Assembly (NCBI GenBank): GCA_002633005.1
Contig: NMRA01000342.1
Location: 334,056-398,055 of the forward strand
DNA length: 64,000 nucleotides
Origin: Phoronis australis
Lineage: Eukaryota; Phoronida; Phoronidae
Reading direction: 5' to 3'
Position 1 is the first letter of the stretch, and the number at the start of each line of letters is the position of its first letter. Positions 46,397 to 58,299 of the stretch are shown here, in pieces. The translations under genes and the position numbers were made by a program. The notes under the pieces are model-generated. The model worked only from the letters and a program-made list of their open reading frames with translations, ran no database searches and had not been told where the DNA came from.

Positions 46397-49300
46397 CTAT
46401 CAAAATTAGACAGGAAGTAAGTGAGCAACAAAGCTTGGGAAGACATTGAAAGCTCAACTTGACAATATTGAATAGAAGAGAGTTTTAGTAACAGCCACGT
46501 TTTTCTTACGTGTGGTTTCGAGGTGACTTTAATTTAGTGGTGGAGTTCGTTAGCTCGTAATTAATAAATATTAGATTTGCACTGAAGTCTTCAAGCTATG
46601 TAAATTATCTGGAACGTTCAATCTTTATACAGCAAAATATCAAAACTTAGCGTTCGGGTCCTGGGATTGGATTTCGCGCCCTCAACACACATCACAGATG
46701 CTTCAACAAGTCACGCTTTTCTTCAGTGACACAACATAACCCACAGAGGTAATCAGAACGCTCCATCCAATTTTTAAAAGACCTCTACAGTACACGAACA
46801 CATGGAACTGTATCTTTTAAACACACGATTTTTTAACAATAACCCTGATCGTTTCTTTTAACGACGCCGTGTAGGTTAAAATAATTCCAGACGGTTCTCC
46901 AGATCAAGATCACGGTATTGCCTCTTTGAGCTGTCATGAATTCAAAATGTATTGAACCTGCACCTTTGACAACGTCAGTCAACACAGCACAGATAAGAGC
47001 AGAGGTGTGACACTTTGCTGTACTTACATCACTCGGTTTTGACGCTGGTATGGGCATTCCTGATTCGTCTGTCTTCCAAGCTGTTTGTGGCTCGGGACTA
47101 ACCTGTCCAGACGCAGGTCGTTTTTCTTTCTTTCGACAACATCCGCAGCAGCAGGCGTTGGAATAAACAAACCTAAACGCCAATCAGTTTTAAACATGTT
47201 AATTATTGGGAAGGGTAATGTTGAAGAACTCAAATCAACATGTTCACGTCTTCAGTCAAAGTGTAACAGACGTTTTTTGTGAAAATCTTAGCCAGCCGTC
47301 AGTGTCGCGCAGCATTGAGCACTGAGTCATTTCGAACGGTCTAGAGAAACAGCTGGGCGGCGTTCACCACGGAAGTCTTCGCAAGATATCGCAAAGCAAA
47401 GTATATGATCTCGCTAGCTGTTACTTGCAAGAAACCAACGTTACTAATGGGACGCGCCTCAATTCTCTTATGTTCCCATTTCATAAATGTCGGGACCAAT
47501 CCCACCAAAAAAGTGTAATTTTATGGAGCACCGAGAATCTCCGCTGGGAGTAAGTATCTGGTAAAGACGGGATGTCACCTATCGTATGTCAAGAAAGAAC
47601 TTTTGATCGTTACAAAATCGGTCTCAAATTGCTGTCACTTTGATGAGAATTGATTTATGGTCTACGCCCAGATATATTGCCTTCTAGCGCTTTCTGGGCC
47701 TAACTCCAATTATTGTATCATATATTTTTCTTAACGAACCTTTTCAAAAAAAGTTCAGGTCTTGGGAAGCGTTGACGGTTTGCTACTTCCGGCTCAACAA
47801 GTTGGATTCACGCTGCGCATCACTTAATTTACAGAACACGAGGTCAACAATAACAAAATATCAGTATTTCAAAGCTCCAAAACCACTTCTCATCTCAGTA
47901 AGAGACCCATTTTGTAACAACAACATGCGCGCACCCAAAGGGAGGGGGATCGGGGGGTTCGAATGAGTCCCTTCATTTGGCGATGTGGGCAAAAAGGTTG
48001 TCCTCAGAGAAACAAAAAATTCGAAAAAGTAAAAAAACGAGATAAAAGCCCACTAAAAAGGCAAGAACTATAAAAATTCGGCGAATGCACAATTCATAGT
48101 TCTGAACGTGCTCCGTAAATCTTAGTAAAAGGTCCACATTCTCAAAAATTCGAGCGCCACATTTTTTAGGCTGGGTGCGCGCCTGCCTTGTTTGGTAAAA
48201 GTTGGTTTTAAGACAGCTTAGATTAACCACTAGCGCTAACCATCCATTATTTCGTTGAAAACAGGACTAAACTTTTTGTTTGAAAGCTTGATACTAGGTC
48301 GCTTGTGGTGTCGAAACAATCTCCTTTTTTCAGGTGTGCAGCTATGAAGCAAAACACCGAGAGACATAACAAACAAACAAACAAATTAAAACACTAGCTA
48401 TATTTCGAGACTGCATGTCTCACCATCAGGCAATAAGTGGAACAAACATATATGTAGCAAAATTAACATCCATTATTTATGAAGTTTGTTGAAGCGAACA
48501 GAGAAAGTCAAAGATTTCACTAGAGCCAAATGAGATGCCACATTTTATTGCTGGGGGCGGCAGTATCGTGATTGCTAGACTAATATCGAGCCAGAAGCTG
48601 GAGTAATGTGTTGAAAGTTTTTGAGGATGACAACGACATTGTTAATGCTGTATTTAAGAAATTCGTTAATCTACTTTACCTGAACATATCTGCCAATGGA
48701 TCGCCGATATTCGCCAAACAGAGGAGGAATATGGGTATGCCGATAACTGCGTAAGCAATACAGACAATCTTTCCCCAGAGTGTCTTTGGTGCGATATGAC
48801 CGTAACCTGTAAAAGACTCAAGCTCAGAGTATAACTTATACTAGCAAGGGTGGTCTCGTTACGCATTAAGTAACTGGTGTAAGTTTTGAGATCTCCTCTC
48901 GTGTTGACATTTGGTGGGAAATGATGTCGTTTAGAAGGGCAGTTAAAGAAAGAATACTTGAGCGGGGATAATTGATTCCATATTTCCCGCGCCGATTACG
49001 TCACGTGACACATCGATATTCCCCCTTACTGGGGAGAGGTGGTCGCGCGGACCTGATTTGTCTACGACTTTGCATTAAGTACCATGTCTTTTTATTGTTA
49101 TCATTTAAACGTACTGAATCAGTGTGACAGAAGGCTTTCTCTAACACGTACCGTTACATCGGAACAATGTCCCCCAATTTCCCTGCTGTTTCCAGAAATT
49201 ATCGGTGTCTATCATAAACTACGCAGGTTCCATTCACCCTCAAGTATGTACATTTTCAAAAATGACAAAATTTGATAACCATCACAATTATGTTTGGAAA

Positions 49301-52300
49301 ATAAGATATGGCCTTCTCGCAAGTCGCTTTGTGGGCATTTGACATAGTTTTGAAACATCACAACTCTATTTTAGTCTTTGCCTACTACAAATCTTAAAAA
49401 AATGGAGAATACCGACTTACGTTTTCCTTACTCTGGCAAAAATTTTAATGAGTATGAGTTACTGAAAGTCCATCTCAAATTAGATAATGGTTGTAATTCT
49501 TCTGAATACGGATTCATTTCATTTGAAAGTGTGAGTTTTAACGACTTAAGTTAAATTTCCTAGATTACTCATTTTCTTACGTCGGCGGCCATTATTGTTT
49601 TAGTGGATTTTCAGTACCTCAGATCCAAAACGTTACATCATTAATTTCGTTTTCTCGTCTTTCGTTTTGACGCACACTGTGTTTTCTATGAAATAAGATA
49701 TATAATGGGTCACCTCCTTAGTTATTGGGCTATGGTTACTCCCAAAACGTCACCGAAAAAGGCGCAATTTGACTTGCTCAAACGTGCGCCAGACTACTCA
49801 TCTGCATTTGACAAGCGGGCGTTACACTACATTGTTTCAACTGTGAGTTAAAATTTAGTATACATGAGTACTTTGAAACGAGAAACTTTTTCTTTTCTAA
49901 ACTTTTCGTTGGAATTATATCACCAAATTTTTACACTTGAGTTTGCTAATATGACCTCATTGTGAAATTATTATTTTTCAAATCTTAATAAATCACCATT
50001 AAAAGAATACTAGACATTGCCAGGATCTACTTCATTTCTCATGGATTAATAACCTGAATGTCGCGAAAGGATATAACCATAGCCATAGTTGCATATGGTA
50101 GCTGAAAAACAACCATGACTAAACTGTTTTAAAAATTAGTCAATGTCACAAAACAACGACTACTTTACGACTTTTTGGCAAAGTGCATCGAACCTCCTTT
50201 AGTCGTTCCCACAATTCCACAGCTTGCTGGTTGCACTCAGCTTGAACTAATCGTAATGTAACACCAGGAAATAGCGAGTCTGTACCAACAAACGAATTCT
50301 CAACGGAGTGAAAAAAATAGACGAGTCTCGAAAGAACTATCAGTTTATTAAACGATAGGATTAAAAAACAAACAAGACCATGATTCCAAAGTATCGTCTA
50401 AAGTCCATGATTTAAATGTCAATTACTGAACTTGTCAAGTATATTTCACCTTAAAATTGCTGGGACATTGTTTTTCGCCATTTTGTTTTGTTTTGAAATG
50501 TTTGGAATTAAAAGTAGACAAGGTTTTACTTGGACACGCATGTTTGAGGATTTTGTTGTACTCTGTTCAAAGGTTATGATTAATCTCGATATTTCACACG
50601 GCATACAAAAACTGTTTAAGTTTGAAGTTAAACCGCCTCACTCACCAAACTCGGGCCCAGTAACTTTAATTGTAATAAGATTAAACATCAAATAGCTGAA
50701 ACAAAATGATTTAACGAGAAAATCCATTTTCCGAAATCTCCCTCACTTGTATTGATTTCACCGAATGTAAAGCAGACAACGCCGAGAATTGGATTTTATG
50801 TTTTATAGCTCTGTTCAAAGCTCAAACTGAAAATAAACTTCTATTCCACAATTGAACAAAAATTGGTTTTCGGCAGTAAAACTCTAATTTTCCTTGTAAG
50901 GAGTTTAATAATACTTTGATATTACTTATCGTTTAAAACGTATAGATGGATGTGTGGATTAATAAGCCGGTGTGGTAAACCAAGCGTATTTCTTGACATA
51001 TTTTTCTCAACGTGTCAACGACTGTTATTTGCAAGGCTGGCAATCTGATATACAGTAGAATGTAACGCAAAACTGCCTTACAATGTGAGGTATTAATCAA
51101 TGTATTGTCTTGAGTATTATCTAGAAATATTTAATATCCCTCGTGTTTTTGTCCAGTCTCTGACTCGATTGCGATGATCAAATCATTCGTTACTAGCCCA
51201 AAGAGGTCGCCACACAAATATTCCCTATGAAAACAGGTTGTGTGATTTATGTAATTCGGGATGTGTAGAGGACGACTATCACCTTGTGTTAGTTTGCAGT
51301 GCGTACCAAGACCTTCGGGTCGAGTACTTAAGTGAACGTTTTTGTCATTCTCCCACGACATCTAAATTTGTACCTCTCATGAGAACTCCGGATATACTAC
51401 TTATAAAATTCGTCCATCAAAGCTCTCAATCGTCACAATTTATTATCCAGTTTGTAACGCAACTGACAATGTTCTGTCTTGTACATGTTATACTTTGGGC
51501 CTATGGCCATACGTATACATTTCAATAAATCACAAGGAAACTAATACTTCTCAAATTGTCAGAGAAAATGAATAATTTCAAAAGGCAATCAAAATTCCCC
51601 TTTGCTATCTGGCCTTACGTAGAGTCCCGACACTGAGGACACTTTGAGAGCTATGCACTAAATAACTGTGGCCACCATCTTGTCGGTTTCAATAAGCCCG
51701 CTTCGCACAATTACTTTCGTCCAATATTGAAGCTGCTCCTGATAATTAATGGATTCAATTTCTCCTATCCTTCGATCATTGTAATATGGCTACCAAAGGA
51801 GGCATTACTATGCGAAACACGTGACCACGATAAACCTTACTGTTTTTTTTTAAGTTGTCTCGCGAGAAATTACTAAAACAAGCGTCAGTCTTCCAGAGGA
51901 AAAGATTCTTGGAGGTTGCATTATTCCCCTTCAACACCGACGTGATTCAGCAAGCAAAGTCATATCACACAGTCAACCGATCAAATTTACATAATTGATT
52001 GTCTAGTGGCGGCCGAAGGGACTGCAGACAGTAATTTAATCACAGTTGTTTGCATGGCGGAGGTATCGCGAAAACAAAGTGCACTTGAAAAGTAGTCGAA
52101 GAAGTTTTTGGTTGTCTGCTCCCTAAAGGTCAACCATATAATCCAAACAAAATTCGGAGCTTTACACAAAAAGGTTCATTTAACGCGTAATGTTTACCGA
52201 ATTATTGGATATCGAGCACATATTCATTTATCTATTAATAATGAGCGATGAATTCTAAAGTACAACGGAGCAGAACCTATTGAGTAAGCACGAATTATGC

Positions 52301-55300
52301 ATGAGGTTACCATGGATACTGAACGAAGAGAACGGTTGAGTGAAGTTAGTTCGATGTCAACATGCGTGTTTACAATAAACTCGATGTTACAAAGTAATTT
52401 CCTTTTTGGCATCATTCAATACATGTATCTAGTTTTTTATCTCTAGGCCAAACGTAAATGGATTCAAGGTCAACTTAATTTCAACACGCTCATATTTTAG
52501 ACGCGTTTTAGTGATTTTAGAAAAAAAATCGACATTGCACGATTAGTACCCCTGCTGGGAGATGAAGTGCTAATCAGGTGAACTGATTCTCCTGTGCGTC
52601 ACTAAGTCGATCGGCGCGTGGATCTCGCGATTCAATGCGATCTGTTTCCGCTGTCATCTCGACAATACTAACGTGTTTAGCAGACTGTGCTCGGAGATTA
52701 GAAGCTCTTGTCGACTTAAATTCTCTTAAAATTATAATTTTTTAAAACAATTATCGTCATAAAATTGGTCTCTATTACTCCTTACACCGATTAGAAATCC
52801 CTGGGCTTGCGAACAACTTGTTATTGGTCGAGACCAAGTTAAACGTGTTGGCGCCACCTCACGGTCACTTTTACATGCCGATCATGGGTCTCAAAGAATA
52901 ATGAATCGCCACTTCTTCACAATTCTGCAAACCTCTATTCATCTCAGTAAAGAACATATTGAAACATAGCTTTATATCAGCAGGTGACCTGAATGAAGTT
53001 AATTTTTGGACAAATGTCGGACTTATAGCAACGCTAATGCAATGCAGTAATAAATAATATATCCTACTCAAAAAGGTGTGGTATTTTTAAGACATGGGCC
53101 TATTTCCTCATTTCCTTCCCACGCCTAAACATATCGTGAACTAAGCTGATTAGATCTAAAATCTTGTCTCACTGACATCTCATTCACACAGTAACCATTT
53201 TAGTAGTCTCTTCTTAGGTTAAAAAACAATGCATTTGAGACACAAATATAACGAAGCACGCGAAAGTTAATCACGCTTTGCGCTGTGATTAAGCTCAGAA
53301 TGCATTGTTTTAAAACCTAAAAAGAGACTCACTTTTAAAATGGCGACTGCGTGAATAATCCTTACTAGGATAACAGTTGATTACACCCATCAGAAAGAAT
53401 TAAGATGGTGAGCAAATGTGAGGCGAAGCAGATCAATTTTGGAAAGGTTGTCTAATCCTGTTAAAAGCGATGACATTTTTATCTCCATTTTTACTTTTCT
53501 ATTCCCCCTGGTTTTGTTTGCGGATACCCCAATAGGTTTGCAACGTTAAATAATATAGCATTGTAGGTGTCACGCAAATATTGTGAAGGCGAACATGTAC
53601 AAGACCAAAGTCATGGTGCTTCGGAAAGATGCGTTTTGGAAAAACATGAAAAATGGTTCTACTAAAATTGAAGTTGTCTCCCTTTCAATTTGCCAGAGAG
53701 GGAAGTAGATTATTGAGGTTTCAAGGCGAAGTATTTTTGGGGGAAAACTTGGATTTCAAGACGCATGGAGGTCACACATGATTCTAGACAAAATGAGCTA
53801 CATTGACGAAATTCGAATGCTAGTCTAGTAGGGCCATTACAACGAAATATCTACGGCAGTGGAACGTTTTGAAAACGTTGAACTATGACGTCAGCATACT
53901 GATAATCTTAGACCAATATTAAAACTGCATTTTGCCCTGTTTAACTGACTAACAAAACGAAAATGGAATTAGTCAGACCTTTCCCCTCATCAACTCGGTC
54001 TTACAATATTGCTTTCCATGGTAGTATTTCCTTATTCCCGTTACCAACTCAAGTAACAGACAATGCGTGTAAGCGGACATTTGGAATTTACAAATTTAGG
54101 GTTGGCTAATCCCCATACACTCTCCAGCGTTTTCCTGAGTCGGCGATGTTTCGATGTGCTCCATAGTAACATAAATAGAATCCTATCAGGGCAATTTAGG
54201 AGACCGATTTTATTGGGGTAAAAGGCTCAATCCGTTTTTTGTTTTTTAGCCAATTAGGGCAAATATAGTACCAAACTGATTAAGTTAAATGTTTTGCAAT
54301 AATCAGCAACCCAGTTGAGTGCAACTTTTAGGGCTGCAATGCACCTGTTCTTCCGTTATTCAGGAGTGCTCGAATTCACTTCAATTATGTTTACCCTTTG
54401 GGTCATGCTGCGAGTCTGTTTTGCCACAAAGTAATTACCATTCATCAAAGTGAATTGAAATCACCTACATACAATCAAACTGAGAATATCGAATCGTTTA
54501 TTGGTTTTACTTCAACGAACACAACTTTGCAGTTAGGGATGCCCTCATTATAAACATCTTCGCTAAAACAATACGTATTCTCTTCACACGTCTTCGGTAA
54601 TCAATATTACAATTACCGGTTTACCTAAGCAATGCATTGACTTTAATGACACGTTCGTTATTTACCAAACAGACGCTCGAATTATCCTATTGCATCAATT
54701 GATCGTACATGCAAATTGATTGCCTGATTCGTAAATAAATCTATAAGTTACTATTCGCCCTATAAGCATTGGAACACGTACAAAATGAACGTCATCATAA
54801 ATATTCTTGTTATTTTCATCTGGTCAATAACAGAGTCCCTTCACACTGCGCATGCCTAGAAGCACAAAATGTCGGCACGAGCGAGCGAGATATAGCGTGA
54901 ATAGAAAGGGCATTGTTGACCTTGGTTATGAGTACGAAAGTGTCTGCTTGTATTGCGATCTGTAAAATTCCTCTGACTTCTGGATGGGTGGACACTATTT
55001 GTGCAGTGTGCTTAGGCGCAGAAGTTAGTGAAGAGGTTTTTTATTCTTTGAAACACGTTTCACTGGTTACTCGTGCCTTTGACGCTCTTGTGTTGACGAG
55101 CAGCTGTTTACGATGACGCTTTTATGTGATTTCAACAAAAGTTTCTTATTAATCATTCCCGTCTTATATTTTCTGTTCAACTGCATTGCGCGATGGTCCT
55201 TAATGAAGGGGATTTGCTTTTGAAGATCTTTTTATTACTACGCATCTTATATAATTATATCTGATATATATTTTATAGCAGTTAGAGAATTGCAATAAAA

Positions 55301-58293
55301 CTACAGTTAGATACATATACATAAACATATACATCTAGATATACACGTAAATATAGCTATATATATACATATGTGTTCATGCATCTCTGTTGGTGATCGC
55401 AATACTAGCAACAGTTTAGACTCGTTTATACCATTCGAGTCGTGTCCAACAGATGGCGAGCAGACACGAATTAAATGTTTGCAACATAATTTCCACGCCA
55501 TATTGAGACCAAAATATTCACATTGCCTAGATTGTAATACAAAAAATCTGTAAATCACAAAGCTTCACATATATTCATTTGATTTTACTTCCATAACATC
55601 GTATGCTACATTATAATTTTAACATTCCGGTGTACCAGTGCAGAATGTTTGTGAACCTTCCTTATAAGTTAATTCTATGAAATAGATGTTGGTGAATCGC
55701 ATCACTTAGAATTGCATAGTTTTATTGAAGAATTGATGAAACGACTACTTAGACGCTAACACTGCTATTACAGAGAACCATTATTTTATATTTGTGGATT
55801 GTGTTTCTCTCATATTTGTTTCATCAATGCTACAGTATTTATCTGACACCAGCAGTATCTATATAAATGAAACAACGGTTTTGATAATTAGATATTGTAG
55901 ATTGCACTCTCAACTTAATATAACTAAAACGTGAACAGCATTTAATGGTTATCCAATATGGCGCTGCATTGAAGGTTAACACAACTCTGAGGCTCGTTGC
56001 ATGACGGACACTCGCGAGACACTTGCTGTGAGAGACATCGGTTCATTCTATCGAACGGAATTAACATTTCGGTTTGGCCTCCGAATCTCAAAGTGAGAAA
56101 TTTCGTTATTAAAGACGAAAGCTTAGTCACGAAACACGCGTGTCCTCAAAGTCGCAAGAAACTAGTTTTATGGAAGTCATCACTGCCTAGTACAACAACC
56201 CTTTGATATTTAATCGATCAGTAGTAGCAGGTAAAACTCACGGCCGATCCAAGAAGCTGACATTTGTTTAAGACCACTTAAGCTTTCGAATTGATCTCAA
56301 CTTGCTCCTTACTCATATTCGAAGTACTGTCTGGCTACACATAGAGCCCACAGATAATCGTTTACACCACACTTGACGCATAAAATGTCGTGACAGGCCA
56401 ACTTTTTGAACCTGATGTCACGCTAGAACGTGCCGTCACTTCCTTCTAAGCCTAGAACTTGCATCTTTTTTGGCTAAGAAACAAATTGAGAACAATTTAA
56501 TAGCGGGAGGTGGTCTGCATTAAAACTTTGTTATTTTGACGGAAGGCGGGCTTAGACTATGATCTCTTGAAATTCTCTCAGGTAATCTACATGTAACTAT
56601 CCAGTATCTTCATGTCTGTACACAACTTTCAACTTACTATTTCAAATCGCTTAGACAAGCAAACATTGCATTAGTGGCTGGTAATAAGTAACTAGTACAC
56701 GTTTTCGTTGTCTTACTGTTGGATGTATGGAGCCATTCCCGGCTGTTGTCGGAGGGGCATTCGCAACACCTCGGCTATTTTCGTAGCCTCAAATGGACCA
56801 TCTGATGTGAATGTTATCTACGCATTTGTGAACTTCAGTCATACTACAAATCATTCCCGAGCTTGAAAGTCACGACTTACTTTGGTAAGTCCGTACATGA
56901 GCAAATTAAGTTCACCTCCAAGCTGAAATTTGAGACTTGTTCCGAATGGCCGAGGGGCTTATTTCGTAGGATGACCAATATGTTGAGATGACCCACCAAT
57001 GAACTTGACACATTGAATAGTTGACCATGTTATCACATTAGTATTCGTTTCTAAGCTTGAATTTCCTTGCAATCCTGGTAATAATTGTCCCTTTAACCAG
57101 TAATACTGGTCTGGTCCTCATCAATGATTGGTATTTTAGAAATTTCGTTTACTATTTTCCTAACAACTTTTCGATAATTTTAGCCGCACTGGTTGTGTTC
57201 TAGGTACGCGATACTTCTCGCGCACGCGCGCTTGCGTAAACGGGAAAAACCGAAACCAAACATTTTGTTAATAATGGTATTCATAGTTTCAGTTTATATA
57301 ATCCATTTTATAAATGCACTTAGTTTTTGGCTCATGATTTGATTGTTAGCATATATTCGAGGGAGATTTTTCTCTTTCTCGCCAGCTAAACACAAATTAT
57401 CAACCGGCTCACTCACACTCCCAAACTCTCTGGACCCTTTCCTTTATATGTTAGAAAAAAAATCCAACCCCGAAACGGACCAGTGAAGGACATTTCACCT
57501 AAGATAACCAATAAAAAGCCAAAAAATTGAATGAGTTAGCCATCTCTTTCAGAAATGATTCGCTTAATATCACTAGTGGGTGTCATTTCGACTGAGGAGC
57601 TGTTCCCATTTCACACGGGTTTCGTAATGTACTATTTTGTTATCAGTCATACAAAGTAAGGCAATGCATTGTACATGTGAGGCACTTTTGAATACAAGAG
57701 TATTTGTGAGTAACATATTTAGACCAAGGAACTGTATATTACGTGCTTCCATTTGTGTACTCACCAATGGTTGATATGACAGTGAGAGCGAACAGTATGG
57801 ACCCTGCCAGGGACCACTTGTACGCCTGGCCACCTTCTTTGCCCATCATGGAGCAATCCTTTGTCACGTTGTAACCCGTATCCAGGACTGACAGAGAGAA
57901 TGAGCGCAGCTTCTCCACGTAGCGGTCCTTCTTCGCTTGGTCGTCCAAGTCTGTCTGTAGGTTGATGTCCCAAAGTAGCTCTACGGTGGCATTTTCAGCC
58001 TTCAGGTAGTCAGCGTTAGCGTTCTCGCATTCCGTTTTCTCATTGTGCTCCTCAAGGTGCTTGAATATAAAGCCGCCCGCGATGGTGACGACCACAACTA
58101 GGATACCAAGACCCACTGTAGAAAAAGCGAACTTGAGGCCCTTTTTGCAAATGGCCGCCACCCTGGACGGCTTCTTTTCTTCGGCCTGCTGTTCCTCGAC
58201 ATCCTCGTTGATTTCATCGTGTTTAGACATTTGAGATTTCCTCGATCTAGCCGAGGATAGCCGTTGCTGCTGGCTCACGTTTCCCGATTCCAT
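45917..58293 (-). CDS. Two-pore-domain (K2P/KCNK-type) potassium channel, 4 coding exons, complete
   Basis: Minus-strand exons 58293-57765, 48806-48680, 47172-47028 and 46396-45917 join with matching phases (1, 2, 0) to 1281 nt, predicted 426 aa. An in-frame TGA lies shortly upstream of the ATG. The product has M1 (about 55-78), an extracellular cap with Cys89, Cys147 and N-glycosylation sequons at 101 and 142, pore 1 filter TIGYG (Gly177), M2 (190-209), a cytoplasmic loop, M3 (284-303), pore 2 filter TIGFG (326-328) and M4 (340-363). This is the full K2P plan, a plasma-membrane leak potassium channel acting as a dimer. Unusual features are the cysteine cluster CCCGCC at 226-231 next to a basic KKEKR, an acidic run just before M3 and a second one in the C-terminal tail. 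I cannot assign a vertebrate subfamily (TWIK, TASK, TREK or TRESK). Confidence 0.9.
47028..47172 (-). CDS. K2P channel exon 3: cytoplasmic M2-M3 loop
   Basis: This 145-nt exon (phase 2 to 0) encodes a cysteine cluster at residues 226-231 followed by a basic segment, then a Pro/Ser-rich stretch. A GTAAGT donor at 47027 ends it. Position next to the membrane suggests palmitoylation or metal binding, which is inference. Confidence 0.85.
47650..47745 (+). mobile_element. Short 3' relic of the same non-LTR family as 29299-30706
   Basis: CGCCCAGATATATTGCCTTCTAGCGCTTTCTGGGCC corresponds to the terminal region of the 29299-30706 element, followed by a degraded tail. Lies in the K2P gene between exons 2 and 3, antisense to it. 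Confidence 0.55.
48051..48186 (+). repeat. Dispersed repeat, copy 2 (partner at 8156-8290)
   Basis: It has the same ordered blocks as the copy at 8156-8290. It lies within the K2P gene's second intron. Confidence 0.75.
48680..48806 (-). CDS. K2P channel exon 2: rest of first filter and M2
   Basis: This 127-nt exon starts by completing GYG and encodes GYGHIAP, M2 (IVCIAYAVIGIPIF) and the conserved LANIGDPLADMF segment. It has a TTTTACAG acceptor and a GTAAAG donor. Confidence 0.9.
48810..51190. other. 3' part of K2P intron 1, nothing recognised
   Basis: AT-rich intronic sequence without exon, repeat or RNA signals I can support. Confidence 0.5.
51195..51530 (+). mobile_element. 3' relic of a CR1/L2-like non-LTR retrotransposon
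   Basis: The plus strand encodes RHTNIPYENRLCDLC then EDDYHLVLVC, the zinc knuckle and flank found at the C terminus of many animal non-LTR ORF2 proteins. About 75 further residues follow to a stop at 51528. It is antisense to the K2P gene and 5'-truncated. It is related to the 640-982 relic. Confidence 0.75.
51540..53180. other. K2P intron 1, nothing recognised
   Basis: No feature supported. A single CTCF-like core (GGCGCCACCTCACGG, minus) lies near 52849. Confidence 0.5.
53182..53356. mobile_element. MITE-like element with about 58-bp inverted arms
   Basis: The left arm (ATTCACACAGTAACCATTTT ... AGTCTCTTCTTAGGTT ... ACAATGCATT) is the imperfect reverse complement of the right arm ending CGACTGCGTGAAT. 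A 55-bp spacer separates them. There is no coding capacity, and the family differs from CGTTCAGTAACG. Confidence 0.8.
53360..55300. other. K2P intron 1, nothing recognised
   Basis: No feature supported. Confidence 0.5.
55305..55375. repeat. TATACA-rich microsatellite
   Basis: Imperfect (TA)n(CA)n tract ending in TAGCTATATATATACATATG. Confidence 0.85.
55443..55509 (+). repeat. Short dispersed repeat, copy 2 (partner at 15842-15910)
   Basis: It has the same ordered blocks, including AGATGGCG and ATGTTTGCAACATA. It lies in K2P intron 1. Confidence 0.65.
55560..57760. other. 5' part of K2P intron 1, nothing recognised
   Basis: No coding or repeat feature supported. Confidence 0.5.
57765..58293 (-). 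CDS. K2P channel exon 1: N terminus, M1, cap, first pore helix
   Basis: It encodes residues 1-177 and ends inside the first glycine of the GYG filter (phase 1) at a GTGAGT donor. The N terminus is Ser/Arg/Glu-rich and cytosolic. Splitting the first filter codon is a position known in many animal K2P genes. Confidence 0.9.
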
Positions 58294-58299
58294 TATAAG

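Noticed and set aside
47940-47965. GGTTCGAAT resembling a tRNA B box
   Set aside because: No A box or cloverleaf can be formed with the upstream 70 bases.
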